From positions 3,057,581 to 3,121,580 of the forward strand of contig CAJNOP010000009.1 in NCBI GenBank assembly GCA_905250075.1: a stretch of DNA of 64,000 nucleotides. Direction: 5' to 3'. Numbering within the stretch: position 1 is the stretch's first letter; every line of letters starts with the position of its first letter. This DNA comes from Rotaria sp. Silwood1. Its lineage: Eukaryota; Rotifera; Eurotatoria; Philodinida; Philodinidae. The translations under genes and the position numbers were made by a program. Below the pieces are notes generated by a model. That model saw only the letters and a program-made list of their open reading frames with translations, searched no databases and had not been told where the DNA came from. Shown piece by piece: positions 36,768 to 50,800 of this stretch.

Positions 36768-37676
36768 ATGTGTGAATTATGTGGTAGCATCAAAAATAGC
36801 TTTTTCGTAAGAAAAGTTATTTCTCCAATATTGATCCTAGTCAATATTTGTTTAACAGTCTATTTTATTGTTTCAAATGCACAGAATTATAAAAGATACG
36901 AAAACCGTGATCTATACGTAGTGTATCATGTTGCAAATACAACTTCGAACTACTACATCATCAGAGCGAACATGAATGATACCACAAATTGTTCATCGAA
37001 CGCTCTATTTACTTTTGATGTAACAACTGTATACAAAAATATCATTAGCAAGGAAGGAAGACAAAATATATTGTTCGTTACTGTCTTTTGGCTGAGTACA
37101 ATCGTTGCTGTACTTCTCAGTATCTTCGACATAGTTTTGGCATTAATAGATCAATGCATGGAGTATCATGTAGACTATGAGTCTATTGAAGAGAATAATT
37201 CATTTGTATATAAATTGATCAATTCAATTGGTTCTCAATTTCTTCAAAAAGGTTCATTTATTTTTCCAACCTATTTTATCACTATTTTTGACTATACTCA
37301 ATTATGTCTACCGCATCATAACAAAGCATCAGTGTTTATTCTGCATCATACTTATATTGGTATTATTATATCATTATGTGGCATGGGCTATTTAATACTA
37401 TGGACATTAGCTTGCTGGGATTCACGACGCCACCATTATTTCAAAGACATTATATGGGTGAAATGTGTTGAAGTTCTAACATGTCGTCATGAACGAGCAT
37501 CTTTAGTGCTGTTTATTTTTTTCTGTTTAGCTGTTATTCCAATAGGTGTTTACGGCACGTTTGTGTGGATAACATCATTGATGGAATCCGTTTTGACATC
37601 AAAAGCAGTTTTAATAGGTTTCCATTTTATTCTAGGCGTCGCTCATCATACAATGAAATATTGTATACATTATTAA
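36768..37676 (+). CDS. Intronless orphan multi-pass membrane protein, 302 residues
   Basis: One uninterrupted frame. About five hydrophobic helices: residues 15-35 (VISPILILVNICLTVYFIVS), about 99-126, about 189-217, about 247-269 and about 280-295. An N-glycosylated loop lies between helices 1 and 2 (NTTSN, NDTTN, NCSS), which puts that loop outside the cell. Histidine clusters mark the later loops (HHN, HHTYIG, RRHHY, AHHTMKYC). The pattern of several tetraspan-like helices with histidine pairs does not match a family I can name. AATAAA follows at about 37752. The gene stands alone with over 2 kb to each neighbour. Confidence 0.75.
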   Translation: MCELCGSIKNSFFVRKVISPILILVNICLTVYFIVSNAQNYKRYENRDLYVVYHVANTTSNYYIIRANMNDTTNCSSNALFTFDVTTVYKNIISKEGRQNILFVTVFWLSTIVAVLLSIFDIVLALIDQCMEYHVDYESIEENNSFVYKLINSIGSQFLQKGSFIFPTYFITIFDYTQLCLPHHNKASVFILHHTYIGIIISLCGMGYLILWTLACWDSRRHHYFKDIIWVKCVEVLTCRHERASLVLFIFFCLAVIPIGVYGTFVWITSLMESVLTSKAVLIGFHFILGVAHHTMKYCIHY

Positions 37677-40672
37677 GACTTGTAGGATTCAAGTAATGTA
37701 CGATTTAAATAGCTGTTCGCATTTCAATCTGACTATCCAACGTGCTAGATGAATAAAATTACAAAAGTAACAAAACGTTCTAGGTTATAATAATCTTTAA
37801 TATTTACATATGTCAATCTATTCAGTACGAAACGAGATTTTTTGTTGACTCATTTATATGATTCGAGTTTATTTAGCTGTTACTTGAACATGGAAAAGTC
37901 TTTTTTATGATATTTCGAGAAAACTGACAGCTAGGATGAAATTATTTGTTTTTGGCTTATTAGCATGCAAGAGATAAACAAAAGGACAATTTTGCTCTGT
38001 GTAATGGCGTCCGTGTTCAGTACGCGAATGATTTATCGCCAATTATCTCTTGACCAACGAAACTTTCATGAGTTGAATCGTCAGAGAGGCATAGCTGAGT
38101 GCAAATAGTAATGTGGTCAATTTTGTATAAAGAAGAAACAGCAGTTTTAATTTCGCTCAGTTTCGGTCTCTGTCGGTTCCTCCATTTTCACTTCTCATCG
38201 CATTCGACGAAGAGGTAATAAAAGAACAATATACAATCTTCGAATAGACATACTGGCATATTCGAAAATCTTAGGTCGACAAAAACAGAAAATAGGTGAA
38301 GAGTCAAATTCAGTTTTAACCATATTCGTCACACATACTACCGTCACGAATGAAGTATTCGAATATTCAGTAAAGAACAACTCTGTCTATGGTTATCATA
38401 ATCTTAATTTCAATGAAACAATTCCAATAAAATGTTTTCAAAGCAATACGTCCACTACAAGATTCAATAACTAGAGACGAACACTAGTGAGAGATCGTCG
38501 TTTTGATTAACACATGAAAAACACTCTTCACATTATGATAACAAACTATAGTCAATATAAAAGCGTTTGCATGATCAAAAAAAATATGACTAATCTACTT
38601 TACAAAATCAGAATTGAACTGATCTAATAAAACCGACAAAAATTGATGAAAATATGCTCAATAGTTTTACGTTATACTCGACAGATAATTGGCTTGCAAG
38701 GACACGTAAAGAGATGAAGAGAGTTGTATTAATTTGACTGAAAGAAAAAATAGTAAGGGAGAGAATAACAAAAGAAAATGTCGAAGAAAATTTATTTTGA
38801 GATTCTCGACTAGCGAAATGAAGACATTTTATTTCATGCAAAAATGTGAGAGATGTGTAAGGACAACAACCAGAGATAATAGTCGATAAAAAATGTTCAA
38901 GAACAAAACTAATGACAAAGCAATGCATTTAAAGTATAAGTATGGATACAGAAAAAAAACTAAAAGGCACTATCATCTACGCCTTCTACGAGAAGAGAGA
39001 GAGAGAACAGAAAAGAGAAGTAGCGCGAAAGAACTAAATGGGAGATGAACTGAACAATAATGACACACAGTATTGTTCAAGATGATAAGAATAAAAGAAT
39101 TTGGATTTGTTTCTGCGATGCTGAGTACATAACTAAAATGAATATAATGATTGAAATAGCTAATGTAGTTCTCTATCAGTGTGCATCATATTTCATGATT
39201 TCATAGTTGAACTATGTTAAAAAAGTCTTCTAAAAAAAGCTGAGTACGCTAGTTTTCAAGTCTCGAAAGACATTGCTCGAGTTTATTTATAGAAATACTA
39301 TCAGAAAGAGCACAGACTTGTGAACACAATAAAGAGTCATCGAGTTATTACGGATATTCTCTGTCGAAACGGCACATATAAAAAGAGATTAAAAAAAAAG
39401 CAAAACTTATGAAAAGAATCGCTAAAAAATTATATTTTTCTAGTGTTTTTTTCTTAATGCTTGTTACTTTGTAAAGGAATATCATAAAAAAGCGATAAGT
39501 TCTCATTTCATTTAGAATTCCGTGCTATTACACATAGGATTATTAAAAGTTAGCATGAACAATGTCTTTTGAGACTAATAATTATCGTAATCAGTTTTTT
39601 AGAAAGCTTTTTCACATTGTCCAACTTGAAAATCTTTATATACAGTGATAAAATTACTGTGTTCTTATATAATTTTGATCAGTACTATAGATCTTCGACC
39701 ATCACATTCGACATTATTCATATTGTTAATGATACCGAACAAAATGAAATGTGATAGCCATCATCACATGACGAAAATCCTGTTGGATGTTTTTGTATGA
39801 GAACCAATGTTAATTGAAAAAATTCTTTGATTTTGAACGTGATTGAAGAGCTAGAAAAAAAAACCATATTTATTTTGATTTCAGTAAACATATTGTTATG
39901 GTTGTTGTAGACATGGCTTTATTTGATTTCTGAGCGAATCTGCACTCTTTCAGATCATTTTTTCGAACATTTTATATGTCAACGAGAAAAAAAAATCTAA
40001 AACAAAAATGTCTCTCGATCGAAGTTGATAATAATCAATTGCTCAGTGTTGATCAAAATGCATATAATCAAATTGTACTACTCTTCTAGTGTTATAGATC
40101 AAAACTGAAAACACTAACAATAACTCTCACAGTCTTAGCGATTGATTAAAATTCATTGATGATATACATTTAGAGAATGAAAGTTTGAGTCAAATACTGT
40201 ATATGCATACATTTATCTTCGATATTGTTACTATTAATCGAAACATTCATAATAATAAAGATCGGCAATCTGTTGATGATATTGAATGTCTATTCATTTG
40301 CAAATCATACCAAGCGAATGGTTCTATGTATGCAAGATCTCAATATTAAGATGTATGAGTGCTACGTTTTTTATGAATAAAGTAGGATTGTTTCTATTTT
40401 TTACAAAAGTGTGGGCCAATACAATGGATTCGCACAACTTGTATGGATTCATTGCTTTTCAATCATAGCAAGAATCGGAAAATGAAAAATAAAACAAGAT
40501 TTGACTTTGAATAAACTTTATTATTCGTATATTAGAAAAGAGAACTTGAATCGAAAAATTAAATAAGTTTAGTATTCATAAATAAGCTTTGAGCTGCACA
40601 CTTTTACAAAATTGGGACGCTTTGTGAGTTTTCGTTCAGAATTTCGGATAATACTTAAATAATAAAGTAAAT
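37677..40672. other. Intergenic, no supported gene
   Basis: Only short frames without recognisable domains (such as 106 codons at 38608-38928 minus). A purine-rich GA run lies at about 38994-39018. TTTATT at about 40518 could be the poly(A) signal of the minus-strand transporter. Confidence 0.45.
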
Positions 40673-41572
40673 TTATAATTTTACAATTTCATATGTTTCC
40701 TCTGGCACTTTCACGACTTGATGAGCTACACAAACTGTTGACTTATCATCATTTTTAGAATCAGTATTAGTCTCCTTTGGTGAATAAAGGTACCAATATA
40801 TAAAACCAACAAAAACTGCTCCACTTATAATATTTCCAAGCGTGGTTGGAATCAATAAACACGAAATATACTTTTCAACAGATAGATTAGCACCAAGCAT
40901 CATACCAATTTGAACTGTAAACATATTGGCAATGGAGTGTTCATATCCAACACTAACAAAAAGCCAGATAGGCAGATAAATACCGATTATTTTTGAATGT
41001 AAATCACGTGCACTTGTAGCCAACCATACGGCAAGACATACAAGCCAATTTCCAGCAATAGCTCTTAAAAATTCTTGATGCCATTCATTGGTACCTTTTA
41101 TTTCAGCAATTTTTATAGTATATGAACGATAAGGATCATTAGAGAGAAGACCTGCATAGTAAATAAGTATACCCTCGCAAAAAAGACTGCCAGCAAGATT
41201 TCCAAAAAACGAGACTCCCCATGATATTATAAGATGAATCCATGTTGTTTTTTTCTGTAATGTTGATATCGTTAATATCATTGTGTTTCCAGTAAATAAC
41301 TCAGCACCCGTAGTAACAATCAAAATTAAACCAATAGGAAATACGGCAGCTTGTACCATTCTCTGTATACCAGGACCAAGATTCTGAGCCAATGGAGCAC
41401 TTCCACCACCAACAATAAGAAGAAAAAGACCACTGTAGGATAGAAAAACACCAGCTAAAATTGATTTAATAATCAAATGATCAATTCTTAGTTTTGATTT
41501 TTGAACTCCAGCAGCTGACAACAATTCAAGAGTCTCATAAACATTGTGACTATCGCAGGTTGTCATAATCAT
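40673..41572 (-). CDS. Formate/nitrite transporter (FNT) family channel
   Basis: An intronless 299-residue protein, full length for the family. FNTs are pentameric channels that pass formate, nitrite, lactate or similar monovalent anions across a membrane. Visible landmarks: LAGVFLSYSG in helix 1, GAELFTGN at residues 89-96 (the omega loop of the first broken helix), GNWLVCLAVW at 174-183, GYEHSIANMF at 209-218 with the conserved pore histidine at 212, and a GNIISGAVFVG motif in the last helix (246-256). N- and C-termini are short and hydrophilic. The family is common in bacteria, archaea, fungi, algae and protists and is unusual in animals, so horizontal transfer is likely. Base composition matches the surroundings, so transfer would be old and the gene ameliorated. 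The substrate cannot be told from the sequence. Confidence 0.92.
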   Translation of the reverse strand: MIMTTCDSHNVYETLELLSAAGVQKSKLRIDHLIIKSILAGVFLSYSGLFLLIVGGGSAPLAQNLGPGIQRMVQAAVFPIGLILIVTTGAELFTGNTMILTISTLQKKTTWIHLIISWGVSFFGNLAGSLFCEGILIYYAGLLSNDPYRSYTIKIAEIKGTNEWHQEFLRAIAGNWLVCLAVWLATSARDLHSKIIGIYLPIWLFVSVGYEHSIANMFTVQIGMMLGANLSVEKYISCLLIPTTLGNIISGAVFVGFIYWYLYSPKETNTDSKNDDKSTVCVAHQVVKVPEETYEIVKL

Positions 41573-44364
41573 TGAAGTTTTTTGTCGCTTTAATGTCTAG
41601 AAAGATATATTATACATCGTATTTTATTCAAAAGAATGTTGAACAATCATATCCACTGTGTTCTATTCGATGGGATTAAATATATACAATAGAATGTCAC
41701 GTTTCTTCTCAGTTATCTTTGTAGCGGTTCAATATAGTTGAAAATAGTTATTTGTTTTATCTTTTAGAGATTAACATCAGAAGAAAACATACATCGAATG
41801 AAAGAAAGGAAAGCGAATGAATATGTTCTCATTCATTATCTTACCTATAAAATATTCAGGTAAAAAAACAAAGCACAAGACAATAAGACAACGAACTTTA
41901 TTTGCTATTCAAATTTGAGAATTAATTTGCTTGAATCCTATTTACAATAATTGGTGCTTAAAATTAGAGATGTCATTTGAAAACGCTACGAATTGAACTG
42001 AAGATTTAGTAAGAATATTTAAGGTTATTTCGAGACTTTTAATAGATGGAACAGCTTAATAACAGACTATCGTAAAAATTACAGGCTTATTGAATACGTA
42101 GATCATTAATCGTGTTTGGCCTATTGATTATATAGCATTTGCGGCGAAACTATGTGAAACAACAACAAATTTCATACAGTGATATATTGCATCGAATACT
42201 AAATTGACAAAGTCGTCTTGATATAAGACGATGGGGTTGCCTTTTTTGAATCTATCTATATCGACTGTGCAACACGGATTCGCTTTTTTCCAAAAGTATT
42301 ATGCATAGTACTTAAATATTAGTTTAAATACTTGTCAAAGTACTTTCATTCACGTTAAGTTATATTTCAGTACTTGTTCAAATTTCAAGAATAGAAATTC
42401 AGTGAAATCGACGTACCTGATTGTGGATGATCAAGATAGTAAATAACGTTGATGAATGTAAGCTCCACCAGAAAATAATGTGTCTGTCAACTTGAGAAAA
42501 AGCATTCGTGCATGAAGCGATCATTTACTTATTGTTAAATATATTTTGACAGCGGCACGACGCATGACTATTTGTTGTATTGCAAATGCTTATTTTTTGT
42601 TATGCTTATACGTGAAAAATTGACAAAGAAACAATCAAAATAAGCTCTGTTTACATTATATATGCACGTTTTTGACGAAGTTTATCCGTGGGCTTACGGG
42701 TCAATCAAAGTACGTTCTAGATTACACCATTGTGCATCCAATGGTAATTACATCCCCATTTAATAATGAATAATAATAGCATAATTCATACTAGAAGTGA
42801 GCGAAGTACCTATCTTTTTGTGATCAAGTCTGTCGTAAAATTTGAGAACCGTATTGATATAGCGCCTTCCAAAAGCAAGATTTTTGTCTTAAGCGTTTCA
42901 AAACTTCATTTTCAATCATTCTGTTGTCGTAATGTCCTTAGAAAAAGATGGTCAATTAAAATGACAAAAAAAATGTATTCACACTTGTTAACGGTGATTC
43001 ACACTTAACCTACCCTCGATTCTCTTTCTCTTTCTGTCGCGCTTCTTCTTTCTACTGTGTTATTATTATTATTGTTTCTCCTTCTTTCTCTCATGCTCTT
43101 CTTCTTCTCTCTATGGACGTATATATACCTAGTGATTTAAAGACATTTTTGAAGAGATTTAACATATGAAATAAATAAACAAAGTTAAGCTCGTCGAAGC
43201 GAGCTAACAACAACCAAGATGAAACATTACAGGTCACCGTCATCGAGCTTTTTTTGCTGCATATATCGTCATGACACTATCTTCTCAAGAAAAAACGTCG
43301 TTGTGATGTCGTAATGGTGTCATATTACGAATCCTGTAATTATAGGAAACTATGGCCTCGTTGACGTGTCGTATTTCACCATAAATGGTTGTATATGGAT
43401 CTTATTCTTCAAGCATAGAAGAGGCGATGAAAATAAATCTTTTGAACTGCGAATTTGATCGACACAAAATCAAACCACAATCAAAGTCAAACTGATCTTG
43501 TACATTCTGACTTCAGGCATTCTTTCAGCAGCTATCTTGCAGAAAGCACAAAATTTAAAATCACGAAGACTTTCTTTCTGATGAAATTACTCGTTTTTTG
43601 TCTGCGATTCGTTTTTGATAAAAACCTATTACAAATCTTACTTTAAAACGCATGATACTAATGATTTGTCGAAAGCAAAACTCATTTGCATAAAATATTC
43701 AAGACAGGCAAATTCTTCAATTTTTTTCAGTTTGTAGTTATTTCAAATGTTGGCTGGATTAGATTGAATATTGATTAATACGACTAGTAAAACAATATGA
43801 GACTTGTTTCCAGACTTTTTGATAAAAAAACCACCAAAGGAACAGGTTTCAATTGATTTTTATGCATCTTTCTCTTAAAAAGTCATTTGAATGTGTCATA
43901 CATGTGGCCATGTTGATTTTATAAAGTAATAAACAATTAAATATATGGCAGGCATGGAATCGGATCGTGGTTTTCTTTCGGAACCAAATCAATTGCACCT
44001 CTAATATTTTCAGTCCGTTCAATATCAGCTTGCTGTACTTGAAAGACTGTGAAACTCAAGAAAATAAGTTTTAATCGCTTTATGATTCGGTTATCGATGT
44101 GAGACATTCATATCATACATCAATAAATAAAGATCATTTTAGTAAAAAAAAAGAGACCTTGTTTTGTTCATTGACAGCGAATGATTTCTTCTGATTGTCA
44201 CAAATATATATATGAAAATGATTTTGATATGAAGCTCTTGAAATACTTTAGATCTGTTTGGTTTAGATCACATTCTAGTTATTTATGAGAATTTATAGGA
44301 AAAAAAATCAGCCATTTTTATTATTTATTACATAAAAAAGAACTTAAAAATTCATTGATGATTA
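41573..44364. other. Intergenic, no supported gene
   Basis: No gene recognised on either strand. Pyrimidine-rich stretches and a (TTA)n run lie at 43018-43110. The two frames of 80 and 63 codons at 42766 and 43455 have no domain. Confidence 0.45.
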
Positions 44365-44811
44365 TCATTTGGTCCAACCATTTGTTTCATATTGTTCTGG
44401 TTCCGATCCTTCTTCATCATAATAAAATGATGTATAAAAACCATAACCATGTTGGCCAGGTAATTTTCTCGTTATCTTATTCCATTCTAATTTTTTGACA
44501 TCATTCACATTCTCTTTTCCAAAACATTGATAAACAACTGTACCCCAACCTGAACGTAAAATAACATCATCAATTCAAGATAAATATCGGAAATATTTTC
44601 AAAAGTGGACAATAATTAAAAATATTTTTTAAATAGCAAATTGCTCACCATCTCCATTAAATCTGCATCCACAACACCACCAATGAACAGCAATATTTTC
44701 GCTTTTACATATTGGACATTGTTTATAATTTTTTGACCAGAATCGCTTACGAATTGCTTCACTTTGTTCGTCCACTGAAAATTTTACATCACCATTAGTG
44801 CCCATTTTCAT
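44365..44811 (-). CDS. Small CxxC-motif protein, 115 residues
   Basis: Two exons on the minus strand: 44811-44649 and 44549-44365, joined over a 99-bp GT-AG intron in phase 1. The protein starts MKMGTNGDVKF. It has CPIC and CCGC about 12 residues apart, around the motif VHWW, and a further GWGTVVYQCFG strand just after the intron. The CPxC...CxxC pair could hold one zinc ion, as in a zinc ribbon. The C-terminus is acidic and aromatic (GFYTSFYYDEEGSEPEQYE). I do not recognise the family. The second methionine (44805) could also be the start. Clean phase and coding quality make it a likely real gene. Confidence 0.7.
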
Positions 44812-47800
44812 TTAACATTCAATCTCATTATAAATGGCTACCTTTGTATTTTTTGATTTGTTATTATTATATGAATCGAACAAGTAAATATTTTTTGCAA
44901 ACATTAACTATTACGTATGAAAAAAAAAACATGGATTGTGTATCATACATAAATAAGTGAATATTTTTTTTTCTTTTTCTGTTGCGCACAAAATGTTGTC
45001 CATCATTCTACACTGAAAAAAGTCGCAATCTCGATCAGTTTTATTTTGAAAGAATTTATCTCGATTATTTTATATGAATAGCATTGAAATTTAAACATTT
45101 CATGTACTCTATGAACTTCATACTGTTTTGTAGTAATAATCTACAATTCAATACTTCTACGATCATCATTGATTGTCTTTCAACACATCTTCTACTATCT
45201 ATAATTATTAGAATACGTTATGCGTTAGGCTTTTCACTTAAATTGCTAATTTTTTTAATTTGATGTAGTTGATCTATTCTATATCAAATTTGACATGGAT
45301 GAATATTCATTTGAAACTATATATCAAAGACACTAATTCTATTTATGAAAATATTGGATATATCAAAAAAAAGGAGACCTGAGAAAAAGAATTTTTTAAA
45401 AAATTCATAGATTTAAAAAAGAGAAGACTGTCAGAGATTGTAGATAAGAAAACGTAATAATCAATTGATATCATACAAAAAATTCTTAAACTGACAAAGT
45501 TCACAAACAGTTATTGCTTTCTATTAGCGGAATATTTTAAAAAAAGCAATCATGCTTTTCAACAAAAAAAATTTTTGTTTTCAATGATTATTGATCTATA
45601 TCTTAGGATAAAAGTTCATCAAATAATATCTAATTTATGGCCATCAAATTATTTTAGAGAAAAGAACCTTGCATCACTCAAATCTTACTGTTCTTTTACA
45701 GTCTTTAAACTCTAGTCAATTAAATACAATACATAGTCAAGGAAACAACAAACAGATAGAGAGGCAGGCATTTTCATCTAAACATTTTGTATATACACTT
45801 GTAAGCAAAATACTTTCCCATCTATTATTCTATTACTACAGTCGTCTGTTTTTAATTTAATCTTAAGCCTAAGCCTTGATATGAACTTTATTTCAAGACA
45901 TGAAGCATTCTCGTAATGTATTGATTCGGCGTATTAGCCAATAACCTTGAAAGAAGTATAGTGTCCATCGAAGGCAACACCAATTAGTCATACTCTGCAC
46001 TCAAATAATATGCTTTAAGATCCTTCAAATTAACAATTACTTGAGATAAAATGGATACAATATAGAATAAAAGCATAAAAGAAAGAGAAAACCTTTGTAC
46101 TTTCGCTTTTTTTCTGCAGTACTACAATTTTTTCATAATAAAATTTATCACTTACCACTTCTCATAATCATGTCTTCACTTTTGTAGATGCATGATGATT
46201 TACATCTTATACCGTTACTTATACTTGTTGTAACGATTTTACTAACACTTTGTTAGGTTTCTTGCATCATCAATCACATCGTTTACATACAGAATATACT
46301 TTTATATACGCGACTAGGAGAGAGAGACAGATGAGAATAACATACAGAGAACTACGAGCGATGACACATATGGGTATCGTTATACTTGTGTGAAACACTC
46401 ACAATAAATACCTAGAAAAGTGTCTTCTGATATTATTCCAAGCATCATTTCATTTATCTACTAGTTTACATTGTTTACAGACAAATTCTTACGATATACT
46501 GTGAGTGATTTTATTATTAGCATCCTTTAGCCTTATGATCATGTCAGTTTCTAAAGGAACAATTTAGTTTTAAGACTATAGATATCAAAAAGGAACAGAA
46601 TTAAAACAAAGTAAGAAAAAAAAAAGAGCAAAACAAAAGAAAACACCCATGAAGGAACAAATACAGTATGAAACGAGAAAAAAAACAATAAAATAATTGT
46701 GGAGATAACATGTTTTACAAAGATGAGTAACACGTATAGCTATATACATATTTGTCCTTTCGTTCTTGTCTCTTCTAGACGCGGACTACAGTCCTCAAAT
46801 TACGTTGTTTTTTTTCTTCTGTGCTTTGTTGGTCAGAGTGACATAGAATCGACGCTCTAGAAATTTTCTGGATTACAAAGCAAAGCACAATAATTCTTCT
46901 TCATTGCATACTACAACGAAATCTGAAAGTCCATGTCTTGTCACCCATCTAAGTACTTGTCCTAATATAAGCATAGTAGAGATCATTCAATGATTTTTCA
47001 TTACAAATAGATGAGAAGATGAAGTCGTTCCAATATTGGCACTGGTACACAATACTATGAGTGTTATTGTGATGCTAACTACTGGAAAAGTACACATAAA
47101 AAATTCCAATATTCGAAAAAAAAGATGCTTATGGAAAATTTCAAACTACATTCTTTTTGGTAATAATTACTTATTTTTCAAACAAATTTGATAAATGTTA
47201 AAACTTCAAAATTTCCATATCTTTACAAAAGTTCAAACTGACTAAGTGAAGAACTAATCGACAAGCTATATGACAAAAGAATGATCTCTCTAGCCTAATG
47301 AATAAACCTGCATACAGAAAAAAAAACTTGTAGTCTAAAGAATAAATATTTATTTGTTGATATTCTAATGAAAAAGTTATAATATAAACATGAACGAACT
47401 GATAGAGAGAGCTGAAAGAATCTCATGAAAGATACGCAAATATTTATTTTAACCAAGAGAGAGAGGCGGACAAATTATGGAATACTTTTCGATAGGTTTG
47501 TTCTTTTCCTTAGCTAATAGGTATATTTATTTCATTTTGATTCTGAGTATAATTTCTTTACATTACGGCCAGAATCTATTTCAATCGCTGGATTTCATTA
47601 TCATTACTAAGCCTTAAAAAGTTAATAGAACAAAGAAGAAAGCTTCAACTTGAACAAACATATTTCATAGTGAAATGTAGGAAAGACTGCAAAAAAGAAG
47701 AATGCAATGTCTCTCTTGTATGAGTGAACAATAAAAGGTGAGTATAGAAGAACCCTGCAGTTCAAGATTTCCTACATTTCTGAAATTTCTTATAATTGTG

Positions 47801-50800
47801 TCGGATTCCACTATTGATGTGGACTCTCAGATAACTAACACGCATTAGTGGAGTTGTTCGATGTTTTGAATTTGTTTTTTTTTTTATTATTTTGTTATTC
47901 AATATTTTTTTAAAGATCTATAATCGTCTGCTTTCTTCAACGTGGCTCACAATACTTAGATGTCATGAAACCGATCTTTGAAATGAATATATTTTTGTCA
48001 TGAAAGAACTGGATAATTTAATAATTGAAGGTACAAATATACAATGCAAGTAGCCACAATCAAAGAGGATTGTGGTGGTTACAATTCAAACAAATTTTCT
48101 TTCAAAACAAAAAATGTTTGTATTCATTAACCGTTAAAATCACAGATAACAAGAAAATTTGTATATCTTTTTAGAACAAGCTCGCATTTGCCACAAAATA
48201 GAACTTGTTCTTTATAAAATATAAAATCTTTTATGTCTACAATATTTTTACCATGGTAAACTTGTTAAAATAGTCTTTGAATATTTATGTATTGCAAAAG
48301 CTCATTGTTACCAAAGATTCGAAAATAATTACATAATGAGTATATAAATTATTAAAAGATAAAAAGCTATAAAAGTATCTTTTTGACTTTCAATAAGCAA
48401 AAGTACAATGAGAACAATTCTTGTATGCTATTTTCAACCTCTTTTTATGGTAGCCTATCTAATTCAACATCCATTTACGGTGTTGTAAAAGACTTTTAAT
48501 GTGTATATTGAACGTTCTTCCTTAGCTGCAGTACACAAGCACACTATATGATGAATATTGACTTTCCTAAAGATTGATCAAATTTTTAGAAATGCTATTT
48601 TCTATTTAATTTCATTATTATTGGCATTCATCAGTCATTGAGGAGAATCATTGTTTTTTTGAATAAAAACGTCAAATGAAGTCATTAATAAAGAACATTT
48701 CAAAGAAATCGTATTCTTTTACAGTGTTCATAGACGTCCAGTTTGCAAACACTTTCTTGAGAGAGCATGTGTGTTCAAGTACACTGATTTTTCCTATTAA
48801 ATCATAATTCATTGTCCATGTCTATCAAAAGTAGAAATCAATATCTGTGCAGATCGGACTCATCTACCTTCGATCCAACTTAATTCTGGGAATTCTCACT
48901 GACTCCTGCCAAACGTTGTCGGAATCCATTTTGTTATACATATGTCAACGATCTATGACTGTTGAAACTTGAGAAAAAGTAAATAGTTGGATTGTTTGGA
49001 ATTTTATCAAATCTGACAGCTAGTCTGATACAATTTGACAGAATTCAACTATTGAATCCTTCGTTCTGAGTACACTTGCAAGCCAAAAAAAACTTGGCAT
49101 TTCATGAATGATGACCGAAGCAAAGTCTATTTCAAGGTTTATAGCTGTTTTCAAATGTACAATATTTTTAGTAGATATAGTGGAAAAAGAAAACAGAAAA
49201 AAGTTAATATTTGGTGTGAGTGTGGTTGTTGATACTGATTCCATCCACATCCATGTTTCTCAAGAGATAAAGATATGTTATTTATGAATCCCCTTTGGAA
49301 ATGCCCAGATCAGTTAATAGAGAGAAAAGTGAAGATTATCTCTTTTATAATGGATTCATTTAGAAAAGTTTCAAAGTCTTCTCTGAGATATTCTACATAA
49401 ATTATCATGCCCTATATGAATTTGATCGGCGGTATGAAAATTTAAAAAGAATGAAAAATTGCGAACTTTCTAACAGAATTTCTGACCATCTCTCTCTAAT
49501 TCTGGCATTAAATAACTTAGTGATTGTTTCGTGTAATACTGTCGTTGTCATTTGATTATTAATGTTGAAGATGATGGAATGATATCAGATTGAAATATAA
49601 ACAGGTTCTATGATAATTATTGAAAGTTCTTAGTTGTTTTTCCAGGCGCCATAAGTTTCATAAGCGGCAAATTAAGTTCATAGCTTTGAATTAAAATTAC
49701 AAAAATGTCTGTTGTGGTTTGCGTGTTTAGCTTATTTACATTGTTTTTTTTTCATTTTTTTTCTTCATAATCCTCTCATGGTGTTAGCAACACTACATTC
49801 ATTTCAATTTTTCTTGAGATAGTCACTTTCATTTATTACACAGATACGACAAATTTGATTATTGAATAGAGAATTGTGGAGGAAGAAAGCGCGTGACAAA
49901 AGCGTTATTTTATTTGACGTTCACATTTACAGTATAGTACCGTCTTATTGTATTCAGTCTAGAAAAATTTTATGCTTGATTGTTTTTGTGTAGGCTGATT
50001 AAAGATAAGGATTTGATTATCTCGTTCACGCTTCACGAAAGTAACTAATATTTTATATGATAACATTGTGATTTTTATTGATCACACTAGTGCATTTTTG
50101 TTCTTTCTGCTCAAGAAAAAAAAGAAAAAGATATTATTCTATTTTTATAAACTCAACTCATGAGTAACGGGTAGACTTCTAGCTGTTAGGCCGAAAATTT
50201 AGGAAAAATGAATTTTCTCAGCTACCAAACAGTGCATACTTTTGTGACTGATGATATGATGAATTGAATAAAATAAAATATTTCACTTTTTCACTGAATC
50301 AAAAAAACTAAATAGGTGTACAACAATGATTGGTAAGCACTCCATACGATGGAAACCGAACCGTTACTGTCAAAATGCCTTTTGAGTTAAAAACAATTTT
50401 ACATGACTTTTACACTTATTTTGAACGCTACATCTTAAAAAAGGAGTTAAATAGAAAACATCGCATAAGTTGAAAAATGATACCTTTTTCGAATAAAACG
50501 AACCCTTTAAAAGTTGTAAATTTTCTTGAGTTAAAAATTTTTTTTTTTGAAAAACTAAAATTCAGTTTTTCATATTCAACTGATCGTGCTCTATCGAAAC
50601 GCATGTAAAAACACACAAAAAAGAATTTACTGCAGTTTCGAATTGAAGACACCTTATTATGAAAATATTACGTTTAAAGAAAATGTAGATTAGCATTACA
50701 GAGATTTTTTACTGCAGTAATGCATATCTTTTCTTTGTCTTTTACCTATGTGTGAAAAAAAAGAATGCAATCATATTAATTGAGTTTGATAATGTAGCAA

